This document shows, piece by piece, positions 1-10,878 of a DNA stretch of 64,000 nucleotides (its first letter is position 1; each line of letters begins with the position of its first letter). The DNA is taken from positions 1,302,001 through 1,366,000 of the forward strand of contig JAOCPU010000001.1 of assembly GCA_035772785.1 (NCBI GenBank), read 5' to 3'. The stretch is from Phlebiopsis flavidoalba. Lineage: Eukaryota > Basidiomycota > Agaricomycetes > Polyporales > Phanerochaetaceae. The position numbers and the translations under genes were made by a program. A model generated the notes under the pieces. That model worked only from the letters and a program-made list of their open reading frames with translations. It had not been told where the DNA came from and ran no database searches.

Positions 1-586
1 TTTGAGCATGGAAGTCGACGGGGTCTTTCGACGGGCGACGAGAGCACCCCCGCCTGATCGGGACGAGGTATTGACAACATGAAGAGTGAGGGAAGATGGG
101 GAACGGTAGTAGCCGTCATCTTCCTCTCGTCCTCCTCCATAGCGGAGCTAGGGCTTCGCCCACGGGACGGACCATGGACATGCAATGGGTTGTTGGGGGT
201 AGCTGTAATACCGAAGCGGCTAAGGTTGAAATAAATATAATGGCATTTGCTGTAGGACACATAGCTACGGACCTTTGCCAAAATGTCCACATTCCCCGCC
301 GCAAGCTCTACAGCATCTAGCACACAACTACTTCTGTCCGCCTGCTTGCCTGCCAAGTTCCCCGGACGGTCGCATCTATTATATAGTTCGCCACCTTCGA
401 TCGGGGCAATACAGAGCCAAGGTGGGCTCGATAGGTGCCCCTTGATGCCGTGGCATATGCTGCCCCGATGCTGGGGTCTTGGGGATGTAGAGTGATATGT
501 AGGTGGTGAGGACTTCATTGATACAGCTCCGGCGGAGGCCAGCACGGAGGTGTTGGACGGGGACGGTATTCCCGCAGACTCAGGAC
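1..586. other. Unassigned stretch at window start
   Basis: No conserved protein was recognised on either strand. The short open frames have no family signature. The segment could be the far end of a gene lying outside the window or an intergenic region. Confidence 0.3.
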
Positions 587-901
587 TCAGGAGCTGGTGC
601 ATCCTGAGGCAAGCCACAGAATATCCAGGCCGCCAGGCAGAGCAAAGCTGAAGCTTAGCACGGGCTCTTTCACCCCCGGAGGCTGCCCTCGTCGTGGCTT
701 GTCCGCATCCTCCGGAGGTCTCCGCGGGGTCCGGTCTGTGGCGCCGCTCGCAAGTAGAGGCGTTTCCGAGAACTCAGAGTCAGGATCATTGGGTGTGGAT
801 GTGACTGAAGATGAAGACCGTTTTGAGGTACGAGGTGCTGCTGCACGAGTAGGTTTCCTTGCGAGGAAATCGGACAACGCGAGAGGAGGATATAAGGGCA
901 C
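587..901 (-). CDS. Weak candidate exon, Ser/Pro/Arg-rich, unidentified
   Basis: An open minus frame of 104 codons gives a Ser/Thr/Pro/Arg-rich peptide of the kind common in disordered parts of fungal regulators (for example SKRSSSSVTSTPNDPDSEF). It has no recognised domain, and the plus strand is also open here. It lies 360 bp beyond the 3' end of PIS1 on the same strand. It is listed because its composition looks protein-like; it could equally be chance. Confidence 0.2.
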   Translation of the reverse strand: MPLYPPLALSDFLARKPTRAAAPRTSKRSSSSVTSTPNDPDSEFSETPLLASGATDRTPRRPPEDADKPRRGQPPGVKEPVLSFSFALPGGLDILWLASGCTSS

Positions 902-1258
902 TGGTGGGGTTGCAACAGATGGATGTTTTATTAATGACCCGCGTCCTGCGCAATACGAGCTGGCACCGCATTCAAGAGCTGAGAGGTTGCCGTATGAACG
1001 GGCGGCGGAGGGATGGGGGTTGCGAGGACGTAGGTCGAGTGCGGCTGCTCACAAATTGACGGGGGGAGAGGACCGGTCGAGCGCTACACGCGTGATTACA
1101 GAGGATTCTCGAGTGTGGCAGGTCATTACGCGCTTACATTACAGACAGACCAACAGGTAAAGTACGAGTACGAGTAAGCAATATATGTCTACCACGGGCC
1201 GCGAAGAATCGCGACGCATGCAAATAACGAGGTCATACCAGCCCACCACGTAGTTCAA

Positions 1259-2295
1259 CTATCTCTTAGCCTTCTCTCCTCTCTCGCAATTGCTCTCTCC
1301 GCCAAAGTCCACCCCGACAAGGACCTTGGATGCCTTCCAAAGCTGTACCAGATTGATAACATTCGTCAAGGCACAGATAGGGAAGCAGCCAATACGCCAT
1401 GAGCTCAGCCCATGTGAATTGCGTGAGATAGCTATAGTGGTAGGTCGAAGGACTCCCAGAGGGGTACGTGGACTCCAGTTTTGTGAGATAGAGTGCAACG
1501 AAGAACAGTTCGTTGCCCGCACAGATTATGAACAGGATTTTCTGCGGATAGGCTGGTCAGGGAAGATGAACGCTTTTGTCGAGAGATTACGTACAGGATC
1601 ATAATACAACTTAAGGATAGCGCTGACACCACTGTCGATTACTTTGTGGCTGCGAGAACCAGTCACAAGTGAGCTAGAGGACGTGTAGTGAAACGCGTGA
1701 GAATGAAGCAGAAAACATGCGAGCGTTGTGATTTTAACACACCTGTACATATGCATATAATGGCTGAAGAAATCCAAGGTAATGAGAAGCTGGAAGGTCA
1801 TAGTATGTTCAGGGTATGCCGAGGATAAATATATCAAAAGAGACGACGTGGTGCATCTGTGACGTAGAAGTCAGTAAACATATAGAGTAGTAGAATGCGT
1901 CATGCAAGTACGCATACCGATCTGTTACCATGTCCAGGACCGCTCCAAAACTTTGAAGACTGACCCAAGGCCCTCGCAGCGTACCCGTCCGCGGCATCCA
2001 GCAAGCATGAAATTCCGTAAGCGAGCGTGCAATACTTTGGATGATATTTTTCATAAAGTGGAGGCAAACTCCTGCGAGGATAATGCGAGAATAGCCTATA
2101 GAGCAAGACAGTCGTGGAAAGGAGAGTGGTAAGAATCTGTTTTCGTTAGTCGACAGTATGACGCACCAATGAGATTCGGCGTGAAGAGGAAACACATGTC
2201 TCCTTGTAGCTCTGCGCTGTCGCGAGATCCACGGCGACCCTCGCGGCGTCTACAATGTCGATTGACCCTCGCCTACGTACAAGACCGTTTGACAT
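1259..2295 (-). CDS. PIS1: Phosphatidylinositol synthase (CDP-alcohol phosphotransferase)
   Basis: This enzyme joins CDP-diacylglycerol and myo-inositol to make phosphatidylinositol and CMP in ER-type membranes. The minus strand encodes the CDP-alcohol phosphotransferase signature near 1950-2010: DGYAARALGQSSKFGAVLD followed by MVTD fits DGx2ARx8Gx3Dx3D. It is preceded by FLFTPNLIG, an intron, then YSRIILAGVCLHFMK. Downstream pieces are also typical of PIS1: SSAYP, LLITLDFFSHYMHMY, SHKVIDS, AGNELFFVALY and, near the end, NVIQLWKASKVLVGVD. The chosen start (ATG complement at 2293-2295) opens MSNGLVRRRGSIDIVDAARV and leads into the membrane domain. The stop is TAG at 1261-1259. At least four short introns are needed, and several one-base frame changes interrupt the reading (for example between the DGxxAR and the GAVLD parts, about 1965). 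Family identity is secure; exact exon ends are approximate. Confidence 0.9.
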
Positions 2296-3739
2296 GGTGA
2301 CCTGCAAGCTCAGGTGCCTCTCTGGAGCAGGAGATGGGGAAGTGCGTCGAGCAGCGATGACGGACCTGTGAGCAAGGCCTTTTCTAAGCGAACAGCTGGT
2401 CCACTGCGCCCTCCTGTGCCGAGCACAGGCGCCGCCTATGTCAGCGTCTCTGACTGAGAGCCAGCTGCGCGAATCGCGATTACAACCGAGCGACCGAGCG
2501 CATCCCTATAGGCCACAGGAAATGGCTGCCAGTATATCATGGTAATATCATATAATTTTACGTATATGACATTTCTGTCAGAAGTAGGCGTGATGACCAT
2601 CTCTGCTTCAAGCAATACTTAGCAATATCATGGAGACTGATCCGAGCTATTTAGGCGTCCGCGAACCCTAGACAGCAGAGACGATCTCTCCTCGTATTTC
2701 CTTTTCGCTGAGGACGCAAATTCCTAACGGAAAATTCATAAGTCGACTCTGCTTCTCCTCGGTTGGGAGCCTTGAAAGTCATAACGGGAAACTCTTTCGG
2801 AGGGAATCGTTCAAAGAGTAGCCAGAAGAGTCATCTCCCAGCGAGCCCCTTGACCGGTGATTCATCCTCTCTGAGTGCCAGCCGGGCTGTTATAAGGCAC
2901 TGAGAAATCCCTCTACAGCTGCCATATCAGTCCAAGTGCACACGACGATAGCTCAAGGGACCCACAAAGAATATTGGTGTGATGCAAACCATAACATAAT
3001 TCCTATGTCAAAGTTGGCCTGTAACGCGATAGGTTAGGCTGGCAAAATACATGGTGCATGAGAGAAGATCCCACAGTGATACCGACCGGTCCCGGTGCCA
3101 GGATGCAGGATCTCATAGAGTAGCAGTCCAATCCAAGTCACAAGGGCCGATTCGACGACGACGCCCTTATTATCGTCGTAGTATGGGTTGGTTGCTAAAC
3201 ACCAGTACGTCCAGATGTGCATTTGCGCTGCGGTATGCATAACTGTATGGGAGGGCTCCGTCAGTTTCAGCGCCTCAAGGTATCAAGGATTGGCTGTCAT
3301 ACATGATTCTTTTTCATATGATAGATCCGGCTGGGTGAGGATGTGTATTAACTGTGATATGCACCATCCCCACTGCTGCATGACGTCCAGGGCAATCATG
3401 ACAATGTGATCGTTGTAGAGGTCGAGGCTTACGGAAGATGGCCAATTGCTGGAACGTCACCGGAGAAACCCAACACATTCGCAACTGAGTAAAACCTGAC
3501 CAGTGACAGCAGGTGGAACATGCGAGCTCGCCACAAGCTGTGATAATGACCGCTGTTGCGGGAACATAGAGTGCCCAACGCGGGGGGGCTTGCCGTAAAT
3601 GTTGTAGAATCGCCATGCAGAAACTATTCCATCCGATTATCAGGCCCTGTAGAAACGGTTAAGATTCAGCCGAGCGAATATACAAGGGTCATACTGATAT
3701 CGTCGATGTGTGATGCTGCATGAGATAGAATTGTTTCAG
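2296..3739. other. Unassigned interval upstream of PIS1
   Basis: No recognised gene. It holds the PIS1 5' region and an AT-rich patch near 2530-2575. Near 2740-2880 a minus-frame stretch without stops gives a protein-like peptide (contains FPVMTFKAPNRGEAEST), with no family match that I know. Confidence 0.3.
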
Positions 3740-6000
3740 TATGTCTGAATCGACGGCGAGTGACAGTAGGCTTGTCACTCACGCGCCGACGAAAATAAGG
3801 GGTACAGTCCCATCGAGACTCCTCGTTAGGCCCGGGGTTTTCTATACGCGCCCTTCCAAAGGTAAAGGCTCTTGCGGAGTAGTGAGCGAGCACACAGCAC
3901 GAGGAATCTAGAGTTAGATTTGAGTACACTGAGCCTGACGACGCCTTAGGAAGCTACTTGCAATAGGACTGTGACCCATAGGAGGCGTTTATATGCTTTC
4001 TCCTGATACCGACGGTAGGTCGACCAGACAGCGATTGCGGTCAGGACCACATAGGCACCTGCGCATCCATCAGATAATCCGGCCGATCTGGACGGGATAG
4101 GAACTGCGACATACGAAGAGCGCGCTCAGAGTGCAGAACACAACTGCCATTGTTGACAGGTTCTGGAACGGAGTCTGGATGGGAACCGTGGACGCTCATG
4201 GCTGCAAACGACACCTAGGTACGCTCGCAGGGACTTCGGTGGTAGAGAAAGGCTGCTCGAGCATAGTTCCCGACGATGCCGATACATATTGAGAAAGCCC
4301 CAGGCACTAGCGGCCACAAGGGGACGCGAGGCATCAGCACCGTCAATCATGGGTGATTAGAACAGTCTTTCTCCGTGCAATGTAGTAGCGCCTTCCATTG
4401 ACATGACCCACAACCGCATCTGCCTAGTACCCGCTACCCATAGCATGTTGGTGGAGCCTTTCCCAAAGCACAAAGCTAATCCTTAGCTGCGTGAGATCAA
4501 GAAGTTAACGGCACAGCAAACCTTACGGGACGCGCGTAAAGACCGATTGGACGGAGTTAGCACAACGTCCCATGCTCCCAACTCTAGGACAGCATATGCA
4601 AGTGATTTAAGAGCGTAGTTTGAATGTTCCACAGAGGCTGGGGCTCGGTCGTTTCTTGAGGTTGAGGAACGGGCGGGCATTGGCAGAGGGAAGGCATTGC
4701 GGAAGCACGCAACGGAAAAATTGACGAGTACTACGTTAATGCTCCCCGAGACATTTCATTGGACCTTCTCCGGACCGAACGGGTGGAAGTTCACGTAACC
4801 AGCGAAGATTTTGTGAGTTGGATAATGACAGATCGGTGTCTGCGGGTACTATAATATGATTGCTGTGTGGGTTACATCTTTGAATACGTAAACACGTTGG
4901 TACAACGTACGCACTGGCATGAAACCTCTGGGGCAGTATCTCATCCAATTCTTGGCGAATAGGACACCTGATGCTGGACATCAGCGGCGCATCGGTGTCT
5001 GGTGTAGAGACACTGTAACATGATTCCTATGGGTCACATCCACAGATACAGGAGTTAAATATGACGCACCGCTTGAATCGCTTCGGGAGAAGCAATCCCG
5101 TCGAGCTCTTGTGAACACGATACGAAGACGTGTGATCCCCGCGGAGGCCCGCCTCGCGACACATGGCCTTGAGCCGCTTGCGCCTCGACTCTCGGCGAGA
5201 GTTTCAGCACTCCGACGGATTTCGCTTAGTGCCGTGTCGAAAGCATCGTAGAACTCCGAATAAAATTAAAAGACTCCGAACGCTTAGAGTAAGGCTGAGA
5301 ATTCCCCGCCCAAATGGGAGACGTCTGCGGTAGAGCACGCCTAATTCGCTAATCTGCGTGCAATATAAACATACACGGATGCCCCAGGAATACCGAACTG
5401 GCCTAGCCGACCTGTTAGATCCTTTGGTAAGGGAATCGGATCGGTCAGCACCCGCCAATGTACTGATAGAAACTTACAATTCGAAACTCTGGCGTGAGGT
5501 AATATGAATGGAGAATAGCGATAGAAATCCGCCAGCCTAAGAGACACATGCGTTTGTCGATGGTGGTGCGACGACAGGTTTTCCGAAAGATAAGCTTGAT
5601 CCTCTGGCAAGCGTATTTACTGGTAAATGAGGGAAAGTAAATTAGCCAACGTTGGCCCAGCTCGCAATTGTGCAATTCGAGCAGGGACCCTGTCAACCAA
5701 ACCGACGAACCAACTGTGGGAAAAGTCGTACGGGCCGGCGGTGGTTGTTTTTGTCAGAATCTGGATCGCATCACGTACACACATGATCGGCGGCATGTAC
5801 CTGGATCGCGCGTGTGGACGCTTTCCATCCTTGGTGAACTCAGCCGCCACGCACGGCCAGCTCGGCAGAACGCAGGGTCGTAGGCAGACCGAAAGTCTTC
5901 AAGTTGTACGAGTGTGTGGGTCTTTCTCTGTCTGGCTGTATCCCGCACCGTCGGTTACAACTATCCATGGGATCAGATATCCGCGTCACGGTCGCACCAA
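3740..6000 (+). CDS. Unidentified multi-exon candidate gene
   Basis: I do not recognise this protein. Several plus-strand stretches read like coding sequence once one-base shifts are allowed. The first, from an ATG at 3740, is MSESTASDSRLVTHAPTKIR. Near 4485-4730 there is LREIKKLTAQQTLRDARKD and later EAGARSFLEVEERAG. Near 4740-4810 there is APRDISLDLLRTERVEVHV followed by a GT donor. Near 5400-5500 there is LADLLDPLVRESDRSAP and VLIETYNSKLWREV. The pieces are charged and mostly soluble in character, share one strand and lie between PIS1 and kynurenine monooxygenase. No catalytic motif is visible. Start, stop and even unity as one gene are uncertain. Confidence 0.3.
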
Positions 6001-6059
6001 CACGCAAGAACCAACCCTAGGGGGGGAACGTTTAGGAAGCAGGACTGTTTTCGAGTAGG

Positions 6060-8560
6060 ATGGCCGACACTCCGCAAGATGCGAAACGCCGTAGTGTGTG
6101 GGTCGGCGCAGGTCCTGTAGGGATGTCTGTCCGCAATCGCTCTGGACTAAGCAGGGGTGGAGGGAACGTAGAGGATCTACGAAGTCGCGACCGGGGTACC
6201 CATTGTCGCCACTGCTACAGCTCTGCGTCCGTCCATCGCAGCTGGACCAGCTCGTGTGTGACCTTCGCCTCCATCCTCAAAGTCAGCTGTGCGACCTACA
6301 GTACCTGTAGGATCGAGTGTGACTAACATGTGGCATGCCGATAGCTTCTCTCGGATGCCTTCTCTAATTTCGAAGAACGCCCATAACGCCTTTCGGCGCT
6401 GTGGGGGAATTGAACTGCGCATTATTGTCAGCAGCAATTGACACCTCTCTTGAGTGTTGGGTGACACAGTTGAGCTTCCCAGTTACGTGAGCGCGATTGG
6501 ACTTGAGAGGCCGCAATATTTTCCCATGAACAGGACGGGGTGACGGAAAAAAGGAAGTGAAAAAGATCAACGATCGAAACGGTACTAGGGGAGATCCAGG
6601 AAAGAGTCCAGGCCTTCCAAGAAAACAACGAAACGTGTGGGACGGGGTCCGAATCCGCGGAAGCTCTACTAGAAAACGAACAAATTGTAGTGAACCCACA
6701 TACCACCCGTTCCGTGAGAAAAGTGATGCCATGAATATGTGTCGATTATGTACTAACATAGTTTATTGTAGCGCCAGCTTCCAGTGTATCGTCAGTTCGA
6801 ATAGACCGTAGGCGGCCGTTCTCAAAAACGAGGAATCTTCTTGAAGGAGGGCACGTGTCCGTGAAGCCGAACACTCAAGGTTAATTTCATTTCAAACAGA
6901 AAAGTTTATGTCCATAATATTTCGACGCCCTGCGGATCATGTCCTAGTGAAAGAATGCAAGACAACGGCGCAAGAAGCCGCAGGTGCATATTTACAGATT
7001 TTTTAGTACGGTTGTGGCGCCAGTGGGCAGACGGCAGCTAACTGAACTTACTACTGGCTATTTACGTTGTATGCGCGGCAGATGATGGCGATGTAGTGCG
7101 GTACGTCCCGTGCCTCCCATTTCTCCAGGATTCCCTCGTGCATCTGATAATATTCTCAACCGCTCATTGGTACTATGACTTGCCGACAGCATGGATTATC
7201 AGCAGACCTACATATCCCCATGAATATCTCGAGCTCCGGATGCCAGCTGGTCCACCGAAGCTCTGACGGCGGCGAATCAACTTTCCTTCTTGACCCGAAT
7301 CAACCTACACCATCTGTGGCCGCGTCACTCTCCATTTCATTTCTCTCATGCTTATAGCTTATCTAGCGCTACCCAATAAGGTTAGACATTAGGGGAGGCC
7401 TCGAGGGTCCGCCCTTCTTCTTGTCTTCCGTATCATCCCTGCCCCAGCGTACTCAAGGCCCCTCTCCTCGTTTGGCTTCGTCTAGTGATAAGACATTTAC
7501 CTGCACCCTCTTCGCTCCAACGAACGAATTTGAGCGGTTGAAACACGCGAGACTACCCTCAGATGGGTTCAAATCAAACTTTCCGGACGCGCTGCCACTC
7601 ATTGGACCTGAGGAAGCCCTGCTAAAGAGACTTCGAGAAAAAAAATCCCAGGAGCGCATTAATCACACGGTAAAGTACGCTTCGCACGCCTCACGATGGT
7701 CGAAGGCCGAAGCCCCTCAGCCCCTCTCCCCTTAGGCAACGCCATACCATCCATTACAAGGACCCCGCGCGATTATCCTCGGGGACGCCGCCCACTCGCA
7801 TGGTCCCCTTCTAACGGGCAGGGGCTCAAACTGCGGGCACATCGAGGACCGTCCGAGTCCTGGATCTGCTCATTGCCGGGCAACAGTCAGGTCGACCCCC
7901 GCGTTGCCCAGTTTGGGGACGTAAATTGTCAAGAGTTACACAAGAGCTTGCATACAGCACGATCAACTGCAACGTGTATAACGGATGACTAGATACGACA
8001 GATCTTATAGCCATTTCCCCGACCTAGGGCAATGGACAATTAGTGAGTCATTGGCCTCAATTACGCCTTACTCCAGCGCATGGCACTGGCGTGCTGATTA
8101 TCCTGCTTCGCCAGCACGGTAAATGAGGCAACTCGGTCACCACCCCAGTGTAATCGGTCTGCGAAAAGGCGATGGACCAAATATTCTCTATTCGCTGACA
8201 TGGGCACAGCCAAGTCATACGCCTTCCCTCACCTTTTTTTCACCCATGAGCCCTGATCCCCGTCGTTGACCAGAACGATGCCTTTTCCACTCAAAGCCCG
8301 TGAGTGCGGCTGTTGATGCCCCCTCTACACGAAGGTCACCTTCCGCGCCACGACATTTGGCTACCCACGCGCCCGCACGCGAATCGCGAACGACAGCGCA
8401 ACGCTGTCGCTATCGCACGTTGTTCCTTAAAAAATCAAACGCCGGCGTGTGGGCGGTGTGGAGCTGTCATACTAGTCACATGCAGTTCAACCTCTGGACG
8501 GCGGGTAACTCCGAGCATGCAGGGCAGCGGCCGCCTAAGTACTAGTGCGGTGGACATCGT
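6060..8560 (+). CDS. BNA4: Kynurenine 3-monooxygenase (FAD-dependent)
   Basis: This outer-mitochondrial-membrane flavoprotein hydroxylates L-kynurenine to 3-hydroxykynurenine in de novo NAD+ synthesis from tryptophan. The ATG at 6060 is followed by the FAD-binding VGAGPVG at about 6100 and GWR..RIYEV. Near 7190-7250 come MDYQQTYIPHEYLELRMPAG, then the NxLHxWPR region, an intron, and DKTFTCTLFAP and FPDALPLIG at 7487-7610. The second flavin motif RAIILGDAAHS, with a degraded VPFYGQGLNCG, lies at 7765-7840, and LIAISDLAMDN, MRHSVTTPVYRLRK and SLYTKVTFR follow to about 8345. Matches run the whole family length. The part between 6200 and 7150 (normally the SINLALS and IPMRGRMIH regions) is barely recognisable. 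Many one-base shifts are needed, for example in the A run at about 8131. It may be a poorly assembled intact gene or a decaying copy; the 3' end is approximate. Confidence 0.9.
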
Positions 8561-9199
8561 GAAAGGCCAGGGTTGGTACCCATACGCATAAGGAGGACCA
8601 GTGGCCAGCCCTTGCACGAGATGGGGATATTAGTTGCATCGACCAGTGAATAAAGGGACTGTGCCACCTCTTCGGGCGCGGATGCTTCGACGTCACGCGG
8701 CAACCAGTAGGCAAGACGATGGGATGGTGAAATGAAATATAGCCATACTTGTCCAAGGTCAATGAATGATAATGATGCGGAAACAGGACATTTTGTGGGA
8801 TTTCAGAGTATCTCTGTCGGCGGTTGGTTGGAGCCATGCGTTCGTATTACCTCCTGCGATGGACGCTCAATGCGGCAATTGTATATTTCTCATGGGGAAG
8901 AAAATTGCACAAAGCGAAATAGCACCCGTGTGTAGTGAGGACAGGGATATGGCGTATGATGATCATTCGAACCGCAATAGATCCTCACAAAAGACACAAA
9001 CATTGAGCTACAACCATGGCTAAAGGAAAACAAACGACAGCAAGTAGATATCTGGTTGTAGGTACAGTGCGGAAAACGAGACGAAGGGGAGAGTAACCAG
9101 GGGGGTTAAGAATAAGAAATCGTAAGAGATCGTTAAGTAAAAGTTTAGGACAAAGTTGGGTGGTGTACGCTTGAAACTGGAGAGGATTACTAAAGTCCG
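8561..9199. other. Intergenic interval between convergent genes
   Basis: No recognised coding sequence. The 9000-9230 part is rich in A/G on the plus strand and looks like the 3' region of the minus-strand AT-hook gene, with a possible final intron (GTGAGT complement near 9220, TTTAG complement near 9190). The composition changes sharply to GC-rich near 9240. Confidence 0.35.
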
Positions 9200-9990
9200 C
9201 AAACAGGAACAAGGGGGATACTCACGACACGCGAACCTGTCGACTACACGGTTCGTCTAAGACGCGCTGTGCCTTGCTCGGGGGCGGCCCCCTCACTTGC
9301 GCTGTGGGCGGGGGTCAGCAGCGGCCCTCGCCTTCGCCGCCAGCGTTTATCGCCCTCACCCGATGGTTCGGCGGGGGAGCGGGCTTGGGCTTCGGGGGGC
9401 GACCCCTCTTGCGCTTGGGCTGAGGTTCGGCATCGCCGGTCTCCTCCCGGCTTTCTCTGCAGGCGTCGAAACAAACACATCAGCACGGTCAGTCGCGGCG
9501 AGGCGCAGCGGATGTCGTACCTTGGGAGGTTCTGCCCCCTGCCCCTCTTGACCTTTTGCCGCAGGTCGCCCTCTGCAACCCGCGTATGTCGTACCCGCGC
9601 CCGTGCGAGGAAACCCGCTATGCGGCGTCTAGTAGCCGCGCCGCCTCACAGCAGCGAGGGTCTTCTTGTTTCATTCTTGCTGCCGGTAGGCGGGCGGCCT
9701 CGCATTCCCCCCCCCCCCCCCCATGTCGCGCTTGGGAGGCTCTCGTCAGACGTTGGTGGCTGTCGTGAGGGGACGCAGAGGGAGCCCGAGAGAGCGTCAG
9801 CATGTTGGAGGGCCAAAGCTGCTTCCAGGAACGGCACCTTTGTGCGCGGGCAAACTGGGCAGGGATGGGCGCGACAACCGACCTCCATTGACTCATCAGC
9901 TCGTCGCCGGGGGGTGTCCGTCGAGCTCGTCCTGCTTGTTGTCGTCGCCCTCGGTCCTCGTTGTGCTCGGGCCGAGTTGGACTTATAGTT
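9200..9990 (-). CDS. AT-hook-motif protein, likely chromatin-associated
   Basis: Read on the minus strand, three separate AT-hook cores appear in order: RGRPPTGSKNETRRPS (about 9640-9700), CRGRPAAKGQ (about 9545-9575) and KRKRGRPPKPKPAPPP (about 9370-9415). RGRP flanked by K/R is the minor-groove-binding core, and GRPPTGSKN resembles the well-known GRPPGSKNK variant. Between the second and third hooks a GTACGA...TGCAG intron fits well (exon end GAEPPK, next exon REETGDAEPQP). The rest is Ser/Glu/Pro-rich and looks disordered, as usual for such proteins. Start and end are not resolved, and a run of 14 C at about 9710-9723 breaks the frame near the first hook. The plus strand carries a longer open frame over the same span, which I treat as a GC-rich shadow. 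Confidence 0.5.
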
Positions 9991-10878
9991 GGTTTGGCGC
10001 GAGAGGGGAGGAGGATGACAACTGCGTTTGGGTGGGGGAGAGATGAGATGGGAAAAGGGAAATGGTGGAAATGGACCCTCGTTTTTAGACGATAGAATAC
10101 CCTATACAGTTCCGCTCGCGTGTGCAGGTGTTGACGGACCCCAAAAACCGGAACTTTTATTATTTATCTTCTCACTGGAATTTTCTACCGGTCTTTCGCG
10201 AGCAGAATAAAATTCACAATTACGTAATAATGTCTCTGAGCCAGGCGGGGCACACGGATCCCATGTTGCCATTTCATCCAGCTTTTCCATCATCACTTTA
10301 TTCCGCCCTCTGTCCCTCGTCCTCCAGCTGCCTCCTCCGCATACCCCTTGCGTGCCTAGCCCCTGCTGCCACCCACACCGCCGCCAGATATCTGCGGAAA
10401 AATCGCAGCGACCGAAAACATATCTCCCCACCTTCTGCCCACCTCGCTGTAAAAACCCCGGCGGTTCCGCTCGCATGGGGGCACACAACACAGCTTCACT
10501 TTGCATCAGACACGATATCTAGCCGAAAACCTTGCCGCCCCCAAGAACACCCGTCACCAGAAACTCACCTCCGGCCCACTTCTAGCCCCTTGTTTGCTTA
10601 GAATATCTCCAACAAAAACCACACGAGTCCAACAATGATTAGGTTGGCCATTACAATCTCGCCGTCCGTGGCCTTTCCACAGAGGAGCACTATCAATTCC
10701 CGACCGTCGTCATTCCACGACAATGCCGTTTACGGCAACAAAGATCAGCGTGTCTGCGCGCGTTAAATTCCAAGCTCACGCAGGGGACACGCTCGGCGTC
10801 TGGCGCCCGCTGTACGTTGCGTCACTTGCTGCCTAGGGCGCTCACCCCATCGTTGTTCACAGTTCTCTAGCTCGCCGC
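9991..10878. promoter_or_regulatory. Divergent upstream region, AT-hook gene / YOS9
   Basis: This interval separates two genes that point away from each other. It contains CT-rich plus-strand tracts near 10280-10370 typical of fungal promoters, but no clear TATA box placed before YOS9. A short plus frame starting at 10723 (MPFTATKISVSARVKFQAHA) was not identified. The first exon of YOS9 probably lies in the last part of this region. Confidence 0.35.

Noticed and set aside
1290..1604. HPDK-like string on the plus strand suggesting a J-domain
   Set aside because: It is antisense to the conserved C-terminus of PIS1, and other J-domain features are missing.
9269..9988. 239-codon plus-strand open frame
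   Set aside because: It overlaps the AT-hook protein on the minus strand, is Arg/Pro/Ala-rich and has no family signature; a GC-rich shadow.
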